Positions 33,174-41,721 of a stretch of 64,000 nt of DNA are shown here, piece after piece; positions within the stretch are counted from its first letter, which is position 1; every line of letters begins with the position of its first letter. The DNA is from an uncultured Prevotellaceae bacterium. GTDB taxonomy: Bacteria > Bacteroidota > Bacteroidia > Bacteroidales > Muribaculaceae. Below the pieces are notes generated by a model. That model did not search any database and had not been told where the DNA came from. It was given only the letters and a program-made list of their open reading frames with translations. The position numbers and the translations under genes are program-made. The DNA lies in NCBI GenBank assembly GCA_900317325.1, contig ONGE01000003.1, positions 1-64,000 on the forward strand. The letters are read 5' to 3'.

Positions 33174-34628
33174 TTATCTGCTTCTTTTGATTTTTCGACC
33201 CGCAGGTCTGACCATTGCGGCGGCCTGTAAGATGCACCTCATCCACCAGTGCTCATCATCGTCTTCCTTGTCTCGTCCCCATCCAGACATATTACCGCTG
33301 CCTCCGCCGCCACAGGACTCTGCATAGGTCGTGGCTTGACTGATGTAGTTGATGGCCAACAGAAGGGCGCAGTTGATGATATGTTGAGAATTGTTTCTGA
33401 GGTCAAAGAAGCCGGACTTATCTAAAATCTCATGTTGTTCCGCATTAAGGGTAGGCAAAAGAGGTTCCATCAAGGACGCCACCATCTTATAATAAGTGGC
33501 ATTGATGTTTGAGTGAACTATTTCAGCCCTTCTGTCGATGTCATCTCCGATTGATTTAGACATTTCGCCATGCGCTCGCTTCAGTTTTTCAAGTTCCGTT
33601 TTGGCATTCGATAGTTCGGATTCTGTTTCGTCCAACATCCTTTGCCTGTCCGCCATCTTCCGGTCGATATCCTCCATCTGCTTGCGGAGCTCTTCCATGC
33701 GATTGGCCAACTGTTCCTTGTCCTGTCCATCCTCACCAAGTTGCTGAGCGATAAGTTCTATTTCTTCGTTTATTTTTTCTTTTCGGGTCTGTAAATTCGC
33801 TATCATCGTGGACAGCCCCTTCAGTTTGATCTCTGCTCTACGAATCTGCCTCTGTAATCCTTCCCTGGTGCACTCCAGCTCCTGCACCTGATTGATGAGA
33901 TCACGCTTGTATTCCTCTGTCGAGCGGTGCCTTGCGCCTGTTTCAGCCTTATTGCTGCCACGTTCAAGTCCCCAGTGACTGTTGACTTCCTCGTACAGTT
34001 CATTGTGAAGTCGTGTAAAAGTTGCTTTCTCTTCCATGGGATTCTTCCCAAAAACGCTTGTCCATGAAATCCGTTGGTTCATTTCGTCAATGGGAAGGAC
34101 GGTACAGTGGCAATGAGGATTCGTTTCATCCAAATGAACGTAGAAACTGACGATGTTTTCCTCGCCGAATTTTCGGGCAACAAAGCGATAGACATCAGCC
34201 GCCCATTTCTCAATGTCCTTGGTTCTTGTTAGTTTTGAGTTATCCGCCCCTTTATTGAGATTTACGTCCTGCTCTCCGAACGCCATTTCCAACATGCGCC
34301 CTCTACTGCCGCCGAATATCATCTGGGCAAGGATCCGCTGCTTTCTGCGTGCCATAGCCCTGGCATTAGGATTCTTGATACCACGTGAGTTGAGGATGTC
34401 ATTCATCCTCTCGTCAATGCTCTTGGACTTGTCTATCGGCTGGACCTTTCCTCCTTTTGTGATCTCGAAATTCAGATGGGCACGAGTCGGGTCGTAATTG
34501 GCGAGGCTGTCTTTGGATTTTCTGTCCCAAAGGTTTTCTGACCAGTTGCGCTGCTGCTCATTGCTTTCCTGTTTTGATATGCCATCCTTGTTTGGACGCA
34601 CATCCATTACTTGTTTCTTTTCTGCCAT
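33174..34628 (-). CDS. MobV-family relaxase (plasmid recombination enzyme)
   Basis: 484 residues. The N-terminal relaxase domain has a MobV first motif (NYDPTRAHLNFEITKGG) and the metal-binding motif HLDETNPHCHCTVLP (about residues 164-178). From about 245 to 385 it is a strong coiled coil (LQRQIRRAEIKLKGL, LEKLKRAHGEMSK). MobV relaxases nick oriT and lead the strand into the recipient; the 250-bp region upstream of this gene is the natural place for oriT. It heads the mobV-ompA-SLOG operon. The C-terminus has a Gly-rich turn (SCGGGGSGNMSGWG). Confidence 0.85.
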   Translation of the reverse strand: MAEKKQVMDVRPNKDGISKQESNEQQRNWSENLWDRKSKDSLANYDPTRAHLNFEITKGGKVQPIDKSKSIDERMNDILNSRGIKNPNARAMARRKQRILAQMIFGGSRGRMLEMAFGEQDVNLNKGADNSKLTRTKDIEKWAADVYRFVARKFGEENIVSFYVHLDETNPHCHCTVLPIDEMNQRISWTSVFGKNPMEEKATFTRLHNELYEEVNSHWGLERGSNKAETGARHRSTEEYKRDLINQVQELECTREGLQRQIRRAEIKLKGLSTMIANLQTRKEKINEEIELIAQQLGEDGQDKEQLANRMEELRKQMEDIDRKMADRQRMLDETESELSNAKTELEKLKRAHGEMSKSIGDDIDRRAEIVHSNINATYYKMVASLMEPLLPTLNAEQHEILDKSGFFDLRNNSQHIINCALLLAINYISQATTYAESCGGGGSGNMSGWGRDKEDDDEHWWMRCILQAAAMVRPAGRKIKRSR

Positions 34629-34656
34629 TTTTTGTTTCTATTAATCTCTTCTGCCT

Positions 34657-34797
34657 GAGCTTGCTCCCCGTAGGAACTCTTTCAGGAGAGGCAGCCTAAC
34701 GAGTTAATGAATGTTAACTCTTATTAGGCTAAGAGTTTTTATAAAACTCCCATCCCTTTGTTCGACATCATATCTCTTTGTTCGGAGGAGCAAGCTC
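34657..34797. other. Candidate oriT: inverted repeats upstream of mobV
   Basis: The 250-bp gap between mobV and the 34879 gene carries nested inverted repeats: GAGCTTGCTCC (34657-34667) with GGAGCAAGCTC (34787-34797); GCCTAA/TTAGGC (34694-34699, 34724-34729) enclosing GAGTTAA/TTAACTC (34701-34707, 34714-34720); and GAGTTTT/AAAACTC (34733-34739, 34743-34749). TTTGTTCG occurs twice, 20 bp apart (34757, 34777). Relaxase origins usually show this kind of structure immediately upstream of the mob gene. The nick site itself is not recognised. Confidence 0.45.
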
Positions 34798-34878
34798 CCC
34801 ATTTGGGAGAGTGAAGTTCCGATCTTTGATTGTGGCTGCCTGCTCATATTCGAGAAGATTGAAGAGTATGCTATCAAT

Positions 34879-35220
34879 TCACTTGATAAATTTCTCTGCT
34901 TCGGCACTCAGCGAATAGGCAAAATATTTGCCGAAACGCTCCCGTCTAAGTAAACCCAGATCGATGAGTTCCTGAGTGAATTTCTGGACGCTTGGGCGGC
35001 TCCAATGCCATAGTTTTGCCAGTTCACTGTTTGTGACTTTGTACAGTTGTAACTGGCCTTCTTTTTGGGAAAAAGGAAATCCATCAAGTATATGCTCCGC
35101 TAACCACATGAATGCGTCAAAACGAGACAGCTTGTGATTGTCTTTCGTTTTAAGGATATCCAGGAGAGTGATGTCAAACGTCATCTTATGGATGGTTCTA
35201 TTTATCTGATTCTTTTTCAT
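34879..35220 (-). CDS. Winged-helix DNA-binding protein (113 aa)
   Basis: 113 residues with a central winged-helix pattern: KVTNSELAKLWHWSRPSVQK as the recognition helix and LGLLRRERFGKYFAYSLS as the wing. The N-terminal helix (LSRFDAFMWLAEHI) is typical of replication-initiator-like or MarR-like small proteins in Bacteroidales elements. It lies immediately upstream of the candidate oriT and mobV, and so could regulate mobilisation or act with the relaxase. No partner gene identifies it further. Confidence 0.6.
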   Translation of the reverse strand: MKKNQINRTIHKMTFDITLLDILKTKDNHKLSRFDAFMWLAEHILDGFPFSQKEGQLQLYKVTNSELAKLWHWSRPSVQKFTQELIDLGLLRRERFGKYFAYSLSAEAEKFIK

Positions 35221-35256
35221 GACGAATTGTTTTTATTATGGTGTTAATGTTTATTT

Positions 35257-35745
35257 TCAACTAAAATAGGAGTCAACGAATTTCTTGTTCATACCCTCCT
35301 CATGAAGATGCTTCTTCTGAAAGTCCTCAACTTCTTTGGATGGAAAGAATGTTGCACACTCCAGGATCAATGCCAAAGATATAGAAGTCGAGAATGTGTG
35401 AGGTGCGAATAGCAGAGCAACGCTTGCAATGGCCATGAGCCGATACAAGATCTTGTTCCGTCTGGTGGCGAGCATCAGCCGGACAGTTGTTTTGGTTGCA
35501 AACATGAAGAATACAATGAAGGAAGAAAAGATAAAACCGTAGTCTTCGGGAAACACGGCAAAGTATGTGGCATGAAAGAAAATGAGCACAAGTTGTGTGA
35601 TGTTCGTTGCCATCTTTCTGGCATTGTTGTCGAATGCCAAGCGAAGCCATACGATGATGTACGGTGGTTTGTATTTCCGATAAAGCAATAAAGGAAGCAA
35701 TATCAGTAATAAGGGAAATACGAAGAATAATATCTTTGCTACCAT
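35257..35745 (-). CDS. Polytopic membrane protein (162 aa)
   Basis: I start it at ATG 35745 (MVAKILFFVFPLLLILLPLL), which leaves a 40-bp gap from the upstream gene; the longer frame to 35826 would overlap that gene. 162 residues with at least four hydrophobic segments (about 5-20, 50-66, 70-82, 105-125) and a hydrophilic end. No known family. One of a cluster of element genes of unknown function (34879-37674) on the minus strand. Confidence 0.55.
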   Translation of the reverse strand: MVAKILFFVFPLLLILLPLLLYRKYKPPYIIVWLRLAFDNNARKMATNITQLVLIFFHATYFAVFPEDYGFIFSSFIVFFMFATKTTVRLMLATRRNKILYRLMAIASVALLFAPHTFSTSISLALILECATFFPSKEVEDFQKKHLHEEGMNKKFVDSYFS

Positions 35746-35785
35746 ATGTGATTTTAATAATACAGGTAATACGGATAATATGGAA

Positions 35786-36169
35786 TTAACTGTTCTCCGA
35801 GTAGATGTCGTAGGCCGTACTGACAAGCTTCAGTTTAAGCGCTTGGAATGATGCCCGACGCACAATGACCTCAATGTCAAACAGGGTCGGCTCGCCATTG
35901 TCAATTCGCTGTGCAAACGCCCTATCCCTGCGACTGATTTTTGTGATAATTCTGTCGATGTCATTTTCATAAATGTTCCAGATGCTCCGATTCACATGGT
36001 TCTTCGGTCGGGTCGTCACCATAACATTAAGGACAAGACAAGTGGACTTGACAAGGATTTTGCCCTGTTGTGTCATATACTGCCTTTTAGCGCGAGGGAT
36101 GACAGCACGGTATTTCGTGCTGTTGGCGTTGATCATGTCGGCTATCTTATATAGGAGTTCTGTTCTCAT
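35786..36169 (-). CDS. Uncharacterised basic protein (127 aa)
   Basis: 127 residues, basic (NSTKYRAVIPRAKRQYMTQQ), then helical (IYENDIDRIITKISRRDRAF). Overlaps the upstream 149-residue gene by 4 bp (ATGA at 36166-36169), so translation is coupled. No signal or membrane segment. Basic composition would suit nucleic-acid binding, but nothing specific supports it. Confidence 0.55.
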   Translation of the reverse strand: MRTELLYKIADMINANSTKYRAVIPRAKRQYMTQQGKILVKSTCLVLNVMVTTRPKNHVNRSIWNIYENDIDRIITKISRRDRAFAQRIDNGEPTLFDIEVIVRRASFQALKLKLVSTAYDIYSENS

Positions 36170-36615
36170 TCCAACAGACAGAATAAGCCAAGCACTTCAG
36201 AAACCTCCATGGCCTGTATGAAGTCGAAACTTTTGGCATGTGACGTCAGATCTGATTCCAGCTCACTCTCCATCGTGTCAAGCGAGTCAAAAATGGAAAT
36301 GGTCAGGTCACTGACATATTCACGGTTATCTGAGACCATGTTGAACTTAAACATGTTCTTTCCATTGGCTGTAAAGAAACAGCAATGATGCAGCTTTGTG
36401 TTGTCCTTACTTGTGCCATGATAAAGCAATGACAGTTCCATGTCATCTTCAAGCATATCCATCACGAGGCTGATTGGCAATGCCTCCTCCAATGTGAAAT
36501 ACAATATGGCGGAATCGTCAGTGATGTCCGTTTCTTCGGCTGTCGTGTTTTTTATCAACTTTGGCAGCATGAGCGGCGCTAAGGCCATAAATCTGGTTAC
36601 TTCGTCTTTAATCAT
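36166..36615 (-). CDS. Uncharacterised acidic protein (149 aa)
   Basis: 149 residues, acidic and helical-beta mixed (TAEETDITDDSAILYFTLEE, LEDDMELSLLYHGTSKDNTK). It resembles small effector-binding or chaperone-like proteins only in size. The start follows the lipoprotein gene stop by 12 bp and its stop overlaps the next start. Family unknown. Confidence 0.52.
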   Translation of the reverse strand: MIKDEVTRFMALAPLMLPKLIKNTTAEETDITDDSAILYFTLEEALPISLVMDMLEDDMELSLLYHGTSKDNTKLHHCCFFTANGKNMFKFNMVSDNREYVSDLTISIFDSLDTMESELESDLTSHAKSFDFIQAMEVSEVLGLFCLLE

Positions 36616-36627
36616 ATCCTTGAATAT

Positions 36628-37674
36628 TTAGAGTGTTAATACATACATTTTCAAGAGTTGTTGAGGAAGGAGATAGTTTAAGGCACGTTGGTCAATGCCG
36701 AATGTCTCGGCAAACTTGACCGACTTCGGCAGTTGTGCGATGATGTAGTTGAAATGACTATGTTCCTGTGGCGTGAGTGTGGCGATCGAAAACTGGTCAA
36801 TGCTGATGAACGGCTGAATAATCATCCATAGATAGGCATTTCCCTGAGCCTTGCTCATTGTCTTCTGATTGTTGATGTCCGATATGCAGGCGGTGGAGTT
36901 TTGCAAAAGCCGTCTGACCGTCCGCATAGACATATAGACCATGGCGTCACGTGCAGCAATCTCTCCGTTTCTCGCAGCAATAAAGATGTTCCGGCAAATC
37001 CGTTCCGTTTCTTGTGTGATGTCAGATAACGGCTCGTTATCCATCTCATAGATGTGAACCAGGAATGAGCGGAACAAATTATCCTCCCTGCCGATGAAGT
37101 CAAGCATGGCAGCCTTATCATGGATGCCGGATTGTATGGTGTGCTTCAGTAGGCTACGATATTGAGAAAGAATATCTTTCTTGTTGGATTCTATGACAGG
37201 AAGGCTGTCTAATGCGACAAAGAAAGGCTGCGCTTCAATGACGGCCTCGTGCAGCTCATTGTCCTCATGGAATATGGATGTCTGCTCCTTGATTTGCAGA
37301 ACATCCTCGTATGAGTACCGCCATGTCTCAGTCAGTCTGAGAAACTCAAAACGAATGGAGTCGTGGATTGATGCATAGTCATTTGCACAATGTAAGTCTT
37401 TAATGAATGTGGAATCCTTCATCAGAAAGTGGTAAACGGTATCTGAGATATCCTTCCATACCTTGATTTCTTTACAGAATGATGAAGTGTTGCAGATCTT
37501 TGTTTCTTTGACGGAACTCAGATAATCCTGATATGCTCTTAACGCATCATTTGAAGATCTGAAATCAAGTTTGTCATCACTGGAGCATGATGAAAACAGG
37601 AAAACCGTCAGGCATAATAAACATAGTTTTAATGTCAAATGTTTTGAGTTTTTGAACGTGTTAAATGTGATCAT
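36628..37674 (-). CDS. Predicted lipoprotein of the element (348 aa)
   Basis: Start at ATG 37674 (MITFNTFKNSKHLTLKLCLL), because the longer frame adds a non-signal leader. The lipobox is FLFSSC with the modified Cys near residue 30, followed by SSDDKLD, typical of Bacteroidota surface-exported lipoproteins. The mature part is helical with no recognised domain. Divergent from the resolvase-like gene; a -7 box (37711-37718, minus) and the element operator site E lie upstream. Probably an envelope component or surface protein of the element. Confidence 0.7.
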   Translation of the reverse strand: MITFNTFKNSKHLTLKLCLLCLTVFLFSSCSSDDKLDFRSSNDALRAYQDYLSSVKETKICNTSSFCKEIKVWKDISDTVYHFLMKDSTFIKDLHCANDYASIHDSIRFEFLRLTETWRYSYEDVLQIKEQTSIFHEDNELHEAVIEAQPFFVALDSLPVIESNKKDILSQYRSLLKHTIQSGIHDKAAMLDFIGREDNLFRSFLVHIYEMDNEPLSDITQETERICRNIFIAARNGEIAARDAMVYMSMRTVRRLLQNSTACISDINNQKTMSKAQGNAYLWMIIQPFISIDQFSIATLTPQEHSHFNYIIAQLPKSVKFAETFGIDQRALNYLLPQQLLKMYVLTL

Positions 37675-37710
37675 ATCCTTATAAATATGTTTGGGTTGAT
37701 TTACAGGATG

Positions 37711-37718
37711 CAAAACTA
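37711..37718 (-). promoter_or_regulatory. -7 promoter box for lipoprotein gene
   Basis: On the minus strand TAGTTTTG fits TAnnTTTG, 37 bp before ATG 37674. Confidence 0.5.
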
Positions 37719-37727
37719 CTGTGTTTT

Positions 37728-37743
37728 GCTCAAAATATTGATA
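37728..37743. promoter_or_regulatory. Shared element operator, site E
   Basis: GCTCAAAATATTGATA; differs from site A (read on the other strand) at one position, T to A in the centre. It lies between the divergent lipoprotein and resolvase-like genes. Confidence 0.55.
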
Positions 37744-37875
37744 TTATTTCCTAATATTTTAATTATTGGTATCATTTTATTGAGAAATAGAACCAAACAG
37801 AACCAAATTGCTTATTTGATTGCAAAACAAAGTGTTAAAGTTGACAAATAAAGTGTCTATTAAATAATTATAATA

Positions 37876-37883
37876 TAACTTTG
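37876..37883 (+). promoter_or_regulatory. -7 promoter box for resolvase-like gene
   Basis: TAACTTTG, a perfect TAnnTTTG match, 30 bp before ATG 37913. A weaker operator-like copy (GCTCAATATTTGCA, 37885-37898) follows directly, at the expected transcription start. Confidence 0.65.
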
Positions 37884-37912
37884 CGCTCAATATTTGCAGC
37901 AAGAGGTACAAC

Positions 37913-38524
37913 ATGAGTTGCGTCGGCTATATAAATAATGCTCAATATGTTGATAATATTGAAGTGGGGGTTTCAAAGATGAAACAGCTTCAATGTTCCC
38001 CTATCCATATTGAGGACAAGGATGACAATGATCGTCTTGAATGGAAGTGTTTTCTCGGCAAACTCAATGAAGGCGACGCAGCGGTGCTTCTGTCATTTGA
38101 CAATGCCTTCAAGAATCACACGGATCTGGTGTTTTTCCTGAAATACTGCCTAAGTCGGCACATTCGGATTATTTCTTTGTTCGATGGTTTGGACACCTCC
38201 GATGAGTTGTTCCCAAATGGCAGCACCAGGAATGTGCTCTCTGCCATTGTCAATGTGCGTACAGACAAGCGTGATGAAGGTTTTGATGACTTTGAGGCGG
38301 AACTCATTGCAGATAAGCACCAGGAGAAGAAACTGAAGAAATACCGCATGGTCATCAATATGTACAATGCGGGTTACAGCATCAAGGAAATCATGTCAAG
38401 GACGGGCTATCACGGGAAGAGCAACATCTACAGGATTCTCCACATGTACAATGTGGAGCTGGAATACCCAACGATGGTCCGCACAAGACACCAGTCACCA
38501 AATATCATTCAAAGGAACCTGTAA
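37913..38524 (+). CDS. Serine-recombinase-like regulator lacking catalytic residues
   Basis: 203 residues. The N-terminal 130 residues follow the resolvase fold in order: CVGYINNAQYVDN at the start, LNEGDAAVLLSFDNAFKNHT, then RIISLFDGLDTSDE. The catalytic Ser of the Y-x-R-V-S motif is absent (YINNA), and the Arg pair of the active site (usually DRLxR) is replaced by DNAFK. The C-terminus is a resolvase-type helix-turn-helix (VINMYNAGYSIKEIMSRTGY, GKSNIYRILHMYN). So it keeps DNA binding and dimer fold but cannot cut DNA. It precedes topB by 11 bp and has operator sites in its own promoter, so it may be the regulator of the element. Confidence 0.68.
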   Translation: MSCVGYINNAQYVDNIEVGVSKMKQLQCSPIHIEDKDDNDRLEWKCFLGKLNEGDAAVLLSFDNAFKNHTDLVFFLKYCLSRHIRIISLFDGLDTSDELFPNGSTRNVLSAIVNVRTDKRDEGFDDFEAELIADKHQEKKLKKYRMVINMYNAGYSIKEIMSRTGYHGKSNIYRILHMYNVELEYPTMVRTRHQSPNIIQRNL

Positions 38525-38535
38525 ACATAATCGTT

Positions 38536-40653
38536 ATGACAGTTTATATTGCAGAAAAGCCGGACATCGCCACAGCTATAGCGTCTTACTTGTGGACTGA
38601 TTATGCCGCTTGTAGGAGCAAGCACTGCTACCAGAAAGATGATGTCATCGTGACATGGGCGTTTGGCCACATCTTGATGACGGCTATGCCTGAGGCCTAC
38701 GGTAAGGAATATGCTGATTTTAAGAAATATCCCATATTCCCGACAGAATGGAAGAAACTCCCCTCGCCAACAGCCAAGGGACAATTTGAGTATATCCGCA
38801 CTGTTTTGAAGAAGGCCGATGTCGTAGTCAATGGCGGTGACCCTGACCGTGAGGGGCAGTTGCTGATTGACGAAATATTGGAATATGTAGGCTATAAGGG
38901 GGATGTACGGCGCATTCTCATCAATGCCAAAGACAGCGACAGTATGAAACGGGCGTTTGACAATATCGTGCCGAATGAACGGTTTCGTTCATTGTACCAT
39001 GCAGGCATGGCGCGTGAACGGGCAGACTGGTTAGTAGGCATCAATCTGTCGAGGGCATATACGATCAGTGCCCGGACAGGCGGTAATGGTTGTGTCTGGC
39101 GTGTAGGGCGTGTGAAGACACCCACGCTTGCTTTGGTGGTCAATCGGGAAAAGGAGATAAAAGATTTCCATTCCATCAACTACTATGAATTGAAGGCTAA
39201 CCTCTCAAAGGGCGGCATCCCCTTCACGGCAACATTGACATCGACAGCGGATGCTCCGACTGACTGCGAAGGGCGTATCATTGACCGGAAATATCTGGAG
39301 CGGATCAAGGAAGAAATCAAAAATAAAACCGCAAGGGTCACCCACTGCGAGAGGCATAGCCAGACTGAAAGTTCGCCATTGCCTTACTCCATCGATACTT
39401 TGCAGGTGGAAGCCAATAAGCGTTATGGCATGTCTCCGTCGAGTGTGCTTGCAAGGGTACAGTCCTTGTATGAAGAGAAGTTCGTGAGCTATCCACGTTC
39501 TGACTGTAATTACATCCCATCAAGTCAACACCAGGATGGTGTCCGAATTTTGAAATCCCTTGGCGATTATGGCATGGAGGCTGCACTCCATGCCGACTCC
39601 ACAATAAAGAGTCGCTGCTTCAATGACAACAAGGTCAGCGCACATCATGCGTTGATACCTACTGGCGTTGTCCCAAAAAACTTGGACGAATGGGAGCGCA
39701 AGATCTATGAAATGATAGCCATGCGGTACATCATCCAGTTCTTTCCCCCTTGTAAATACAACGCCATCAAATACGAAATAGAGGCACAAGGATGTATGTT
39801 CACAGGAACTGGCAAGGCGGTTGTCAGTCCAGGATGGCGTAGTGTTGCTAAGTCGGATGACAAGGAGGATGAAGTCAAAGACATTCCAAACCTTGTGGTT
39901 GGCGATGAGTTCCCTATACCTGTATATATTATAGAGGATAAGAAGACCACTCCCCCTAAGCGTTTTACGGAAGGCTCGCTGCTGGCAGCGATGACCAATA
40001 TCTGGCGTTTTGTCAACCCGGACAATCCTAACAGAGAGAAACTGAAGGAGTGCAAAGGCATTGGAACGCCGGCAACTCGTGATAGCATCATTGCTGACTT
40101 GCTCGCCATATCGTCAGGAAAGTCTCATTCGTTTCCCTGTATTCAGAAAAAGGGTAAGGAACTCGTTCCGACTGACTTCGGCGTGGCAATGATCGAGAAC
40201 ATTCACGAATCATTGACCAAGCCTGACCTCACGGCAGAAATGGAGTATAATCTCTCGGCCATTGCCGATGGCAAGATGGGGTTAGGTGACTTTATGGAGC
40301 AGACCGAGAGGATGGTTCGCGAAAACATTAAGTTCGCAGAAGAGACCTCTCCTCGTATGTCATTGACAATCAAAGCAGCTGAAGGCCAGGATGTTCCCAA
40401 TAGGGAATGTCCTGTATGCCATCGTAAAACGCTTGTACGCAAGTATTCCCCGAAGACCAAGAAGCACTTCTGGATCTGTCAGGAGAATTCTTGTGTACAT
40501 CCGACCACTCTGAAACCAATCTTCTATGCGGACCTGCGGATGAAGCCTGTCATCAAGCTTTGCCCGATATGCGGTCTGCCGCTGATAAGCGTGTTCAGCA
40601 AAAAGAAGAAGCAATCATACTGGTTCTGTCCAAAGTGTAATGAGTTCAAATAA
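38536..40653 (+). CDS. topB: DNA topoisomerase III
   Basis: 705 residues. The toprim domain is at the N-terminus (MTVYIAEKPDIATAIASYL; Glu and the DPDREGQ acidic triad near residue 93), followed by the type IA core with the active-site Tyr in KFVSYPRSDCNYIP (about residue 320). The C-terminus has two zinc-ribbon units (CPVCHRKT and CPICGLPL...CPKC). It relaxes or decatenates DNA during replication and transfer and is common in large Bacteroidales elements. Followed by a strong terminator at 40719-40753. Confidence 0.92.
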   Translation: MTVYIAEKPDIATAIASYLWTDYAACRSKHCYQKDDVIVTWAFGHILMTAMPEAYGKEYADFKKYPIFPTEWKKLPSPTAKGQFEYIRTVLKKADVVVNGGDPDREGQLLIDEILEYVGYKGDVRRILINAKDSDSMKRAFDNIVPNERFRSLYHAGMARERADWLVGINLSRAYTISARTGGNGCVWRVGRVKTPTLALVVNREKEIKDFHSINYYELKANLSKGGIPFTATLTSTADAPTDCEGRIIDRKYLERIKEEIKNKTARVTHCERHSQTESSPLPYSIDTLQVEANKRYGMSPSSVLARVQSLYEEKFVSYPRSDCNYIPSSQHQDGVRILKSLGDYGMEAALHADSTIKSRCFNDNKVSAHHALIPTGVVPKNLDEWERKIYEMIAMRYIIQFFPPCKYNAIKYEIEAQGCMFTGTGKAVVSPGWRSVAKSDDKEDEVKDIPNLVVGDEFPIPVYIIEDKKTTPPKRFTEGSLLAAMTNIWRFVNPDNPNREKLKECKGIGTPATRDSIIADLLAISSGKSHSFPCIQKKGKELVPTDFGVAMIENIHESLTKPDLTAEMEYNLSAIADGKMGLGDFMEQTERMVRENIKFAEETSPRMSLTIKAAEGQDVPNRECPVCHRKTLVRKYSPKTKKHFWICQENSCVHPTTLKPIFYADLRMKPVIKLCPICGLPLISVFSKKKKQSYWFCPKCNEFK

Positions 40654-40718
40654 CCGCAGCAATACAAACACCAACTAACTTTTTTCATTTCATACGACTA
40701 GTTTTTAATAAAACAATG

Positions 40719-40753
40719 CAGGGGTCACCTTTGGCAGGCCGCCCCTGTTTTTT
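40719..40753 (+). terminator. Rho-independent terminator after topB
   Basis: CAGGGG (40719-40724) pairs with CCCCTG (40742-40747) and is followed by six T (40748-40753), 66 bp after the topB stop. Confidence 0.75.
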
Positions 40754-40852
40754 GTAGCGAAACAAAACCTAAAATAAACCATGTAGCGAAGCATAAGTCG
40801 CTGATATTTAAAAAGAACAATGGGGTTGTTTGTGCTTCGCTACATCGCTACA
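40753..40852. repeat. Four TGTAGCGA octamers in dyad arrangement
   Basis: TGTAGCGA occurs at 40753-40760 and 40782-40789 on the plus strand and, as TCGCTACA, at 40837-40844 and 40845-40852. The inner pair extends to a perfect 12-bp inverted repeat (TGTAGCGAAGCA, 40782-40793, with its complement at 40833-40844). No gene overlaps. The cluster lies between topB and the excisionase-like gene, where a replication or excision control site would be expected. Confidence 0.65.
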
Positions 40853-41215
40853 AGAAAATAAAGCAATCTCATATGAAGCTATTATATTTCAGATGAATGA
40901 GGGTGGTGATGCAGTCCATGCCAACAATGAATCTGCCTGCCAGGCCATTGCATGGTGGTGACCTGTGAGTGTCGTCGAAAAAGAAACTCCGTGTTATATG
41001 TACGGAAAAGAGAAGGCATGTCTGTTGTCAGACTTGCATTCTCCAGTACATACATCACAGAGTTTCTCGGCGACTCTCACTGGTCATTGTCCAATACTGC
41101 GAAGGCTTTCATGCTTGCACGAAAGGCCGAGACGTGATGGACAAAAGCGATGCCAATGGCTGGCAAGTAGAAAGACACAGAAATTTGGCATGGGCGCATC
41201 TTGGGTGGGGATGAG
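40853..41215. other. Non-coding stretch after the octamer cluster
   Basis: About 360 bp. Three short frames on the plus strand and one on the minus strand overlap each other, with no shared codon bias, start signal or recognisable domain. I see no gene; some inverted short motifs (TGGTGACC and related words) but nothing specific. Confidence 0.4.
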
Positions 41216-41602
41216 TCATCTTCTTGGATAGAATCCTTTGGGTTTTCGTCTAAATGAAGCCAGGCGCATGTCATTCTCTTCGTCTGTATTCATGCTGCTT
41301 TCCTGGTTTTTCCTGCCGCCTTCAAGCCAATGCACAAGTTCATCTTTGAAAAAAATGAAGTTTTTCCCTCGTTTGGTGACTGTGATGTTTCCACGTTCTA
41401 CGTGATAGTACATTGTTGATTTCTTCATCTTCAGGAAGTCACATGCCTCGTCAATAGTCATTGGAATATGTTCGGCTGAAGATGTGGAATTGCCGTCTAT
41501 CCGTTCTCTGATGGTTTCAATTACACGTTCAAGCCGCTCCATTTTGCTGAGCACCTGTGAGACCATCATGGGAAGGTCGTTGAATGTAATCTGTTCTTGC
41601 AT
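41216..41602 (-). CDS. Excisionase-type helix-turn-helix protein
   Basis: 128 residues. An N-terminal coiled helix (QVLSKMERLERVIETIRERI) is followed by a MerR/excisionase-type HTH (MTIDEACDFLKMKKSTMYYH, then GNITVTKRGKNFIFFKDELVHWL, about 47-95), the HTH_17 layout of Bacteroidales element proteins. These sit near the integrase and often control excision. The last 30 residues are basic and disordered. Start ATG 41602 follows a -7-like TTACTTTG on the minus strand near 41628. Confidence 0.72.
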   Translation of the reverse strand: MQEQITFNDLPMMVSQVLSKMERLERVIETIRERIDGNSTSSAEHIPMTIDEACDFLKMKKSTMYYHVERGNITVTKRGKNFIFFKDELVHWLEGGRKNQESSMNTDEENDMRLASFRRKPKGFYPRR

Positions 41603-41721
41603 ATTGTCGAAATTATTATGATTCCGAGGGCAAAGTAACAGACTGATTCAATGCTGGATGATGTCATCAAAAGTTAAGTTTGGAATAAGTCAGAATAAGT
41701 TGTAACAAGCAGGTAAATGTT

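Noticed and set aside
40952-41274. Four overlapping short frames (61-88 residues) on both strands
   Set aside because: They overlap in different phases with no codon bias, domain or start signal, so the stretch is described as non-coding.
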